Assembly (NCBI GenBank): GCA_021796375.1
Contig: JAJYJF010000133.1
Location: 1 to 6,533 of the forward strand
DNA length: 6,533 nucleotides
Direction: 5' to 3'
Source of the DNA: Chloroflexota bacterium
GTDB taxonomy: Bacteria; Chloroflexota; Anaerolineae; Anaerolineales; Anaerolineaceae
The position numbers and the translations under genes were made by a program. Below are positions 5,215 to 6,533 of this stretch, piece by piece (position 1 is the stretch's first letter; the number at the start of each line of letters is the position of its first letter). Below the pieces are notes generated by a model that was not told where the DNA came from, ran no database searches, and saw only the letters and a list, made by a program, of their open reading frames with translations.

Positions 5215-6291
5215 ATGGACTTGCTCTGGCCGGGGTTTCTTTACTTACTCGTCCTGATCCCACTCCTGATCGGGATCTACGCCTGGGTTTTGCGCCGCCG
5301 CCGGCGCTTTACCCTGCGCTACTCGAGCCTGGCGCTCATCCGCGACGCCCAGCCGCGCCGGACGGGACTGCGCCGCCACCTGCCGTTCGCGCTCTTCTTG
5401 CTGGCGCTGGCCAGCCTCATCGCCGCCCTCAGCCGGCCGGCAGCCGTGCTCAGCCTCCCGACCAACGAGGCCACCATCATCTTCGCCATCGACGTTTCGG
5501 GCAGCATGCGCTCCCGGGATATCCCCCCCAACCGCCTGGAGGCGGCCGAGAACGCCGCGCTGACCTTTATCCAGCACCAGAAAGCCACCACGCAGATTGG
5601 CCTGGTGGCCTTTTCCACGTTTGCGGAGGTGGTGCAGACGCCCACCCCCGACCAGGGAACCCTCCAATCCGCGATCGAAAGCCTGACCCTCGGCCGCCGG
5701 ACGGCGATCGGCAGCGGCATCCTGAAATCTCTGGATGCGATCGCCCAGGTCGATCCCACGGTGGCGCCCAGCTATAATGAAGGCGACCCCGGCCCCGCGC
5801 CTACCCCCGTTCCGAAAGGCGACTATGCCCCGGATATCATCGTCCTGCTGACGGATGGGGTGAGCAACTACGGCCCGCTCCCCCTGGATGCAGCCAGGCA
5901 GGCCGCCGACCGCGGGGTGCGGGTCTACACGATCGGCTTCGGAACGCCAAACGGCTCGATCCCCTTCGATAACGGCGGGGCTGGCGGCGGCTTTGGATTC
6001 AACCCCGGTCCCCAGGGGGGGTTCGGCCAGGGGTTCGGCGGTTTTGGCGGCTTTGGCGGCTTCCGCGCCGGCATCGACGTGACCACCCTCAAGCAAATCG
6101 CCAGCATGACCGGCGGGCAGTACTATGCCGCCTCCAGCGCCAGCGAGCTGGAAAATGTCTTCCAGAGCCTGCCTACCTATTTGATTACCAAGCACGAAAT
6201 CCTGGAGTTAAGCGTGGCCTTCGCGGCATTTGGCGCGGCGCTGGTCCTGGCCGCCATCCTGCTCTCCCTGCGCTGGAACCCCCTCCCCTGA
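5215..6291 (+). CDS. BatA/BatB-like VWA-domain membrane protein, second paralogue with Gly/Phe-rich insert
   Basis: This 358-aa protein shares the layout of the preceding gene: membrane segments ~4-24 and ~57-73 with a basic loop between (RRRRR, LRRHLP), a VWA domain (~86-318) and a C-terminal membrane segment (~332-351), so the VWA domain should be outside. The MIDAS is complete: DVSGS (D93, S95, S97), T163 and D214 in LLTDG. The two proteins align without gaps over about the first 175 residues, with the MIDAS residues at identical positions, so they are tandem duplicates. Differences are a Pro-rich stretch at 192-201 (PGPAPTPVPK) and a Gly/Phe-rich insert at ~254-284 (GGAGGGFGF... then GGFGGFGGF) in a loop where the first paralogue has GTTVNINGFK. 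GGAG at 5204-5207, 7 nt before the ATG, supports the start. It closes the operon; no terminator is visible in the 14 nt before the next, convergent gene. Confidence 0.9.
   Translation: MDLLWPGFLYLLVLIPLLIGIYAWVLRRRRRFTLRYSSLALIRDAQPRRTGLRRHLPFALFLLALASLIAALSRPAAVLSLPTNEATIIFAIDVSGSMRSRDIPPNRLEAAENAALTFIQHQKATTQIGLVAFSTFAEVVQTPTPDQGTLQSAIESLTLGRRTAIGSGILKSLDAIAQVDPTVAPSYNEGDPGPAPTPVPKGDYAPDIIVLLTDGVSNYGPLPLDAARQAADRGVRVYTIGFGTPNGSIPFDNGGAGGGFGFNPGPQGGFGQGFGGFGGFGGFRAGIDVTTLKQIASMTGGQYYAASSASELENVFQSLPTYLITKHEILELSVAFAAFGAALVLAAILLSLRWNPLP
5971..6066 (+). repeat. Gly/Phe-rich low-complexity segment inside the second VWA gene
   Basis: Codons 253-284 of the second VWA gene encode a run of G and F with GGF units, three of them in near-perfect tandem (GGCGGTTTT, GGCGGCTTT, GGCGGCTTC, 6037-6063). 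The different third-position bases indicate selection on the protein rather than a very recent DNA slippage, though slippage may have built it. The segment falls in a surface loop of the VWA fold, after the strand YTIGFGT and before the helix TTLKQIA, and should be flexible and exposed outside the cell membrane. Confidence 0.7.
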
Positions 6292-6305
6292 AATCCCCCC
6301 GGCGA

Positions 6306-6524
6306 TCACGACCATTTCCGCTCCGGCGAGCGCAGGTTCAGACCCTCATGGATGGGATATTCCTGGCCATTTTCGAGGACCAGCATGTAGGCCTTCTTCG
6401 GCCGGTATTCGATCCGGCAGGGCACCCAGGCGCCGTCCAGAAGCAGCTCCAGAGGTTCTCCGGAGTGCAGCTCGCCGCCGTCCGGCAGCTGCCAGTGGTA
6501 GGTTTGGTTCAGGATCAGGCCCAT
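6306..6524 (-). CDS. Small conserved-looking protein, DUF5348-like
   Basis: A complete 72-residue frame on the minus strand starts at an ATG (6524-6522) with GAGG 5 nt upstream (reverse complement of 6530-6533) and ends in TGA at 6308-6306. The protein has a regular beta-strand pattern: YHWQLPDG, a short turn with LHSGEPLELLL, DGAWVPCRIEY, KAYMLVLENG, then a polar tail. This resembles the small DUF5348 type (a beta-rich domain with an L..G..LE...W...RIEY layout), but I recognise it only by pattern, so the name is tentative. No signal or membrane segment is present; it is probably cytosolic, possibly a small nucleic-acid or partner-binding barrel. It converges on the operon with 14 nt between stops and is probably not part of it. 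The gene begins 9 bp from the window edge, so its own promoter lies outside. Confidence 0.6.
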   Translation of the reverse strand: MGLILNQTYHWQLPDGGELHSGEPLELLLDGAWVPCRIEYRPKKAYMLVLENGQEYPIHEGLNLRSPERKWS

Positions 6525-6533
6525 TTTATCCTC

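Noticed and set aside
4175..6195. Long minus-strand open frames (362 and 316 codons) opposite the two VWA genes
   Set aside because: Same explanation as above; they also repeat each other's composition only because the sense genes are paralogues.
6289..6308. Bidirectional terminator between the convergent genes
   Set aside because: The 14-nt gap has no inverted repeat with a T-run on either strand.

Overview
The window looks like a piece of a GC-rich bacterial chromosome, most likely from a Chloroflexota (Anaerolineae-like) organism. This is an inference from gene content and style: a membrane-anchored S1C protease directly in front of a MoxR ATPase, PT/AP-rich linkers in secreted proteins, and a DNRLRE domain joined to a GH16 domain. 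There is no 16S or other marker gene to settle it. No mobile element, tRNA, rRNA or CRISPR array is visible.

Layout. (1) Positions 1-882, minus strand: the 5' part of a gene for a secreted glycoside hydrolase. It encodes a signal peptide, a DNRLRE-type beta-sandwich domain, a PT-rich linker and the first ~40 residues of a GH16 domain, and it runs off the left edge. (2) Positions 883-1395: a 513-bp divergent intergenic region with an AT-rich patch, several inverted repeats, one perfect 16-bp palindrome, a good -10 box (1328-1333) and a C/G-block leader just before the next gene. (3) Positions 1396-6291, plus strand: a compact five-gene operon. Its genes are a trypsin-like S1C protease without PDZ (1396-2244), a MoxR AAA+ ATPase (2273-3283), a DUF58 protein (3252-4169) and two paralogous membrane-anchored VWA proteins (4166-5173 and 5215-6291). 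Junctions are +28 nt, -32 nt, -4 nt and +41 nt. (4) Positions 6306-6524, minus strand: a complete 72-aa protein resembling the DUF5348 type, convergent with the operon.

How the genes may work together. MoxR-DUF58-VWA-VWA is a known bacterial gene arrangement (the MoxR/Bat type), in which the AAA+ ATPase is thought to act as a chaperone or assembly factor with VWA-containing partners. Charge distribution around the membrane segments puts both VWA domains, and the protease domain of the first gene, outside the cytoplasmic membrane, while MoxR and DUF58 lack membrane segments and should be cytosolic. The operon therefore looks like a two-sided envelope quality-control or assembly machine: an ATPase and adaptor inside, and metal-binding VWA platforms and a serine protease outside. 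The protease's membership, the Pro-rich and Gly/Phe-rich inserts of the VWA pair, and the near absence of cysteine across the operon are the parts most worth a second look. I see no clearly novel system here; the core is a recognised family with some lineage-specific features.
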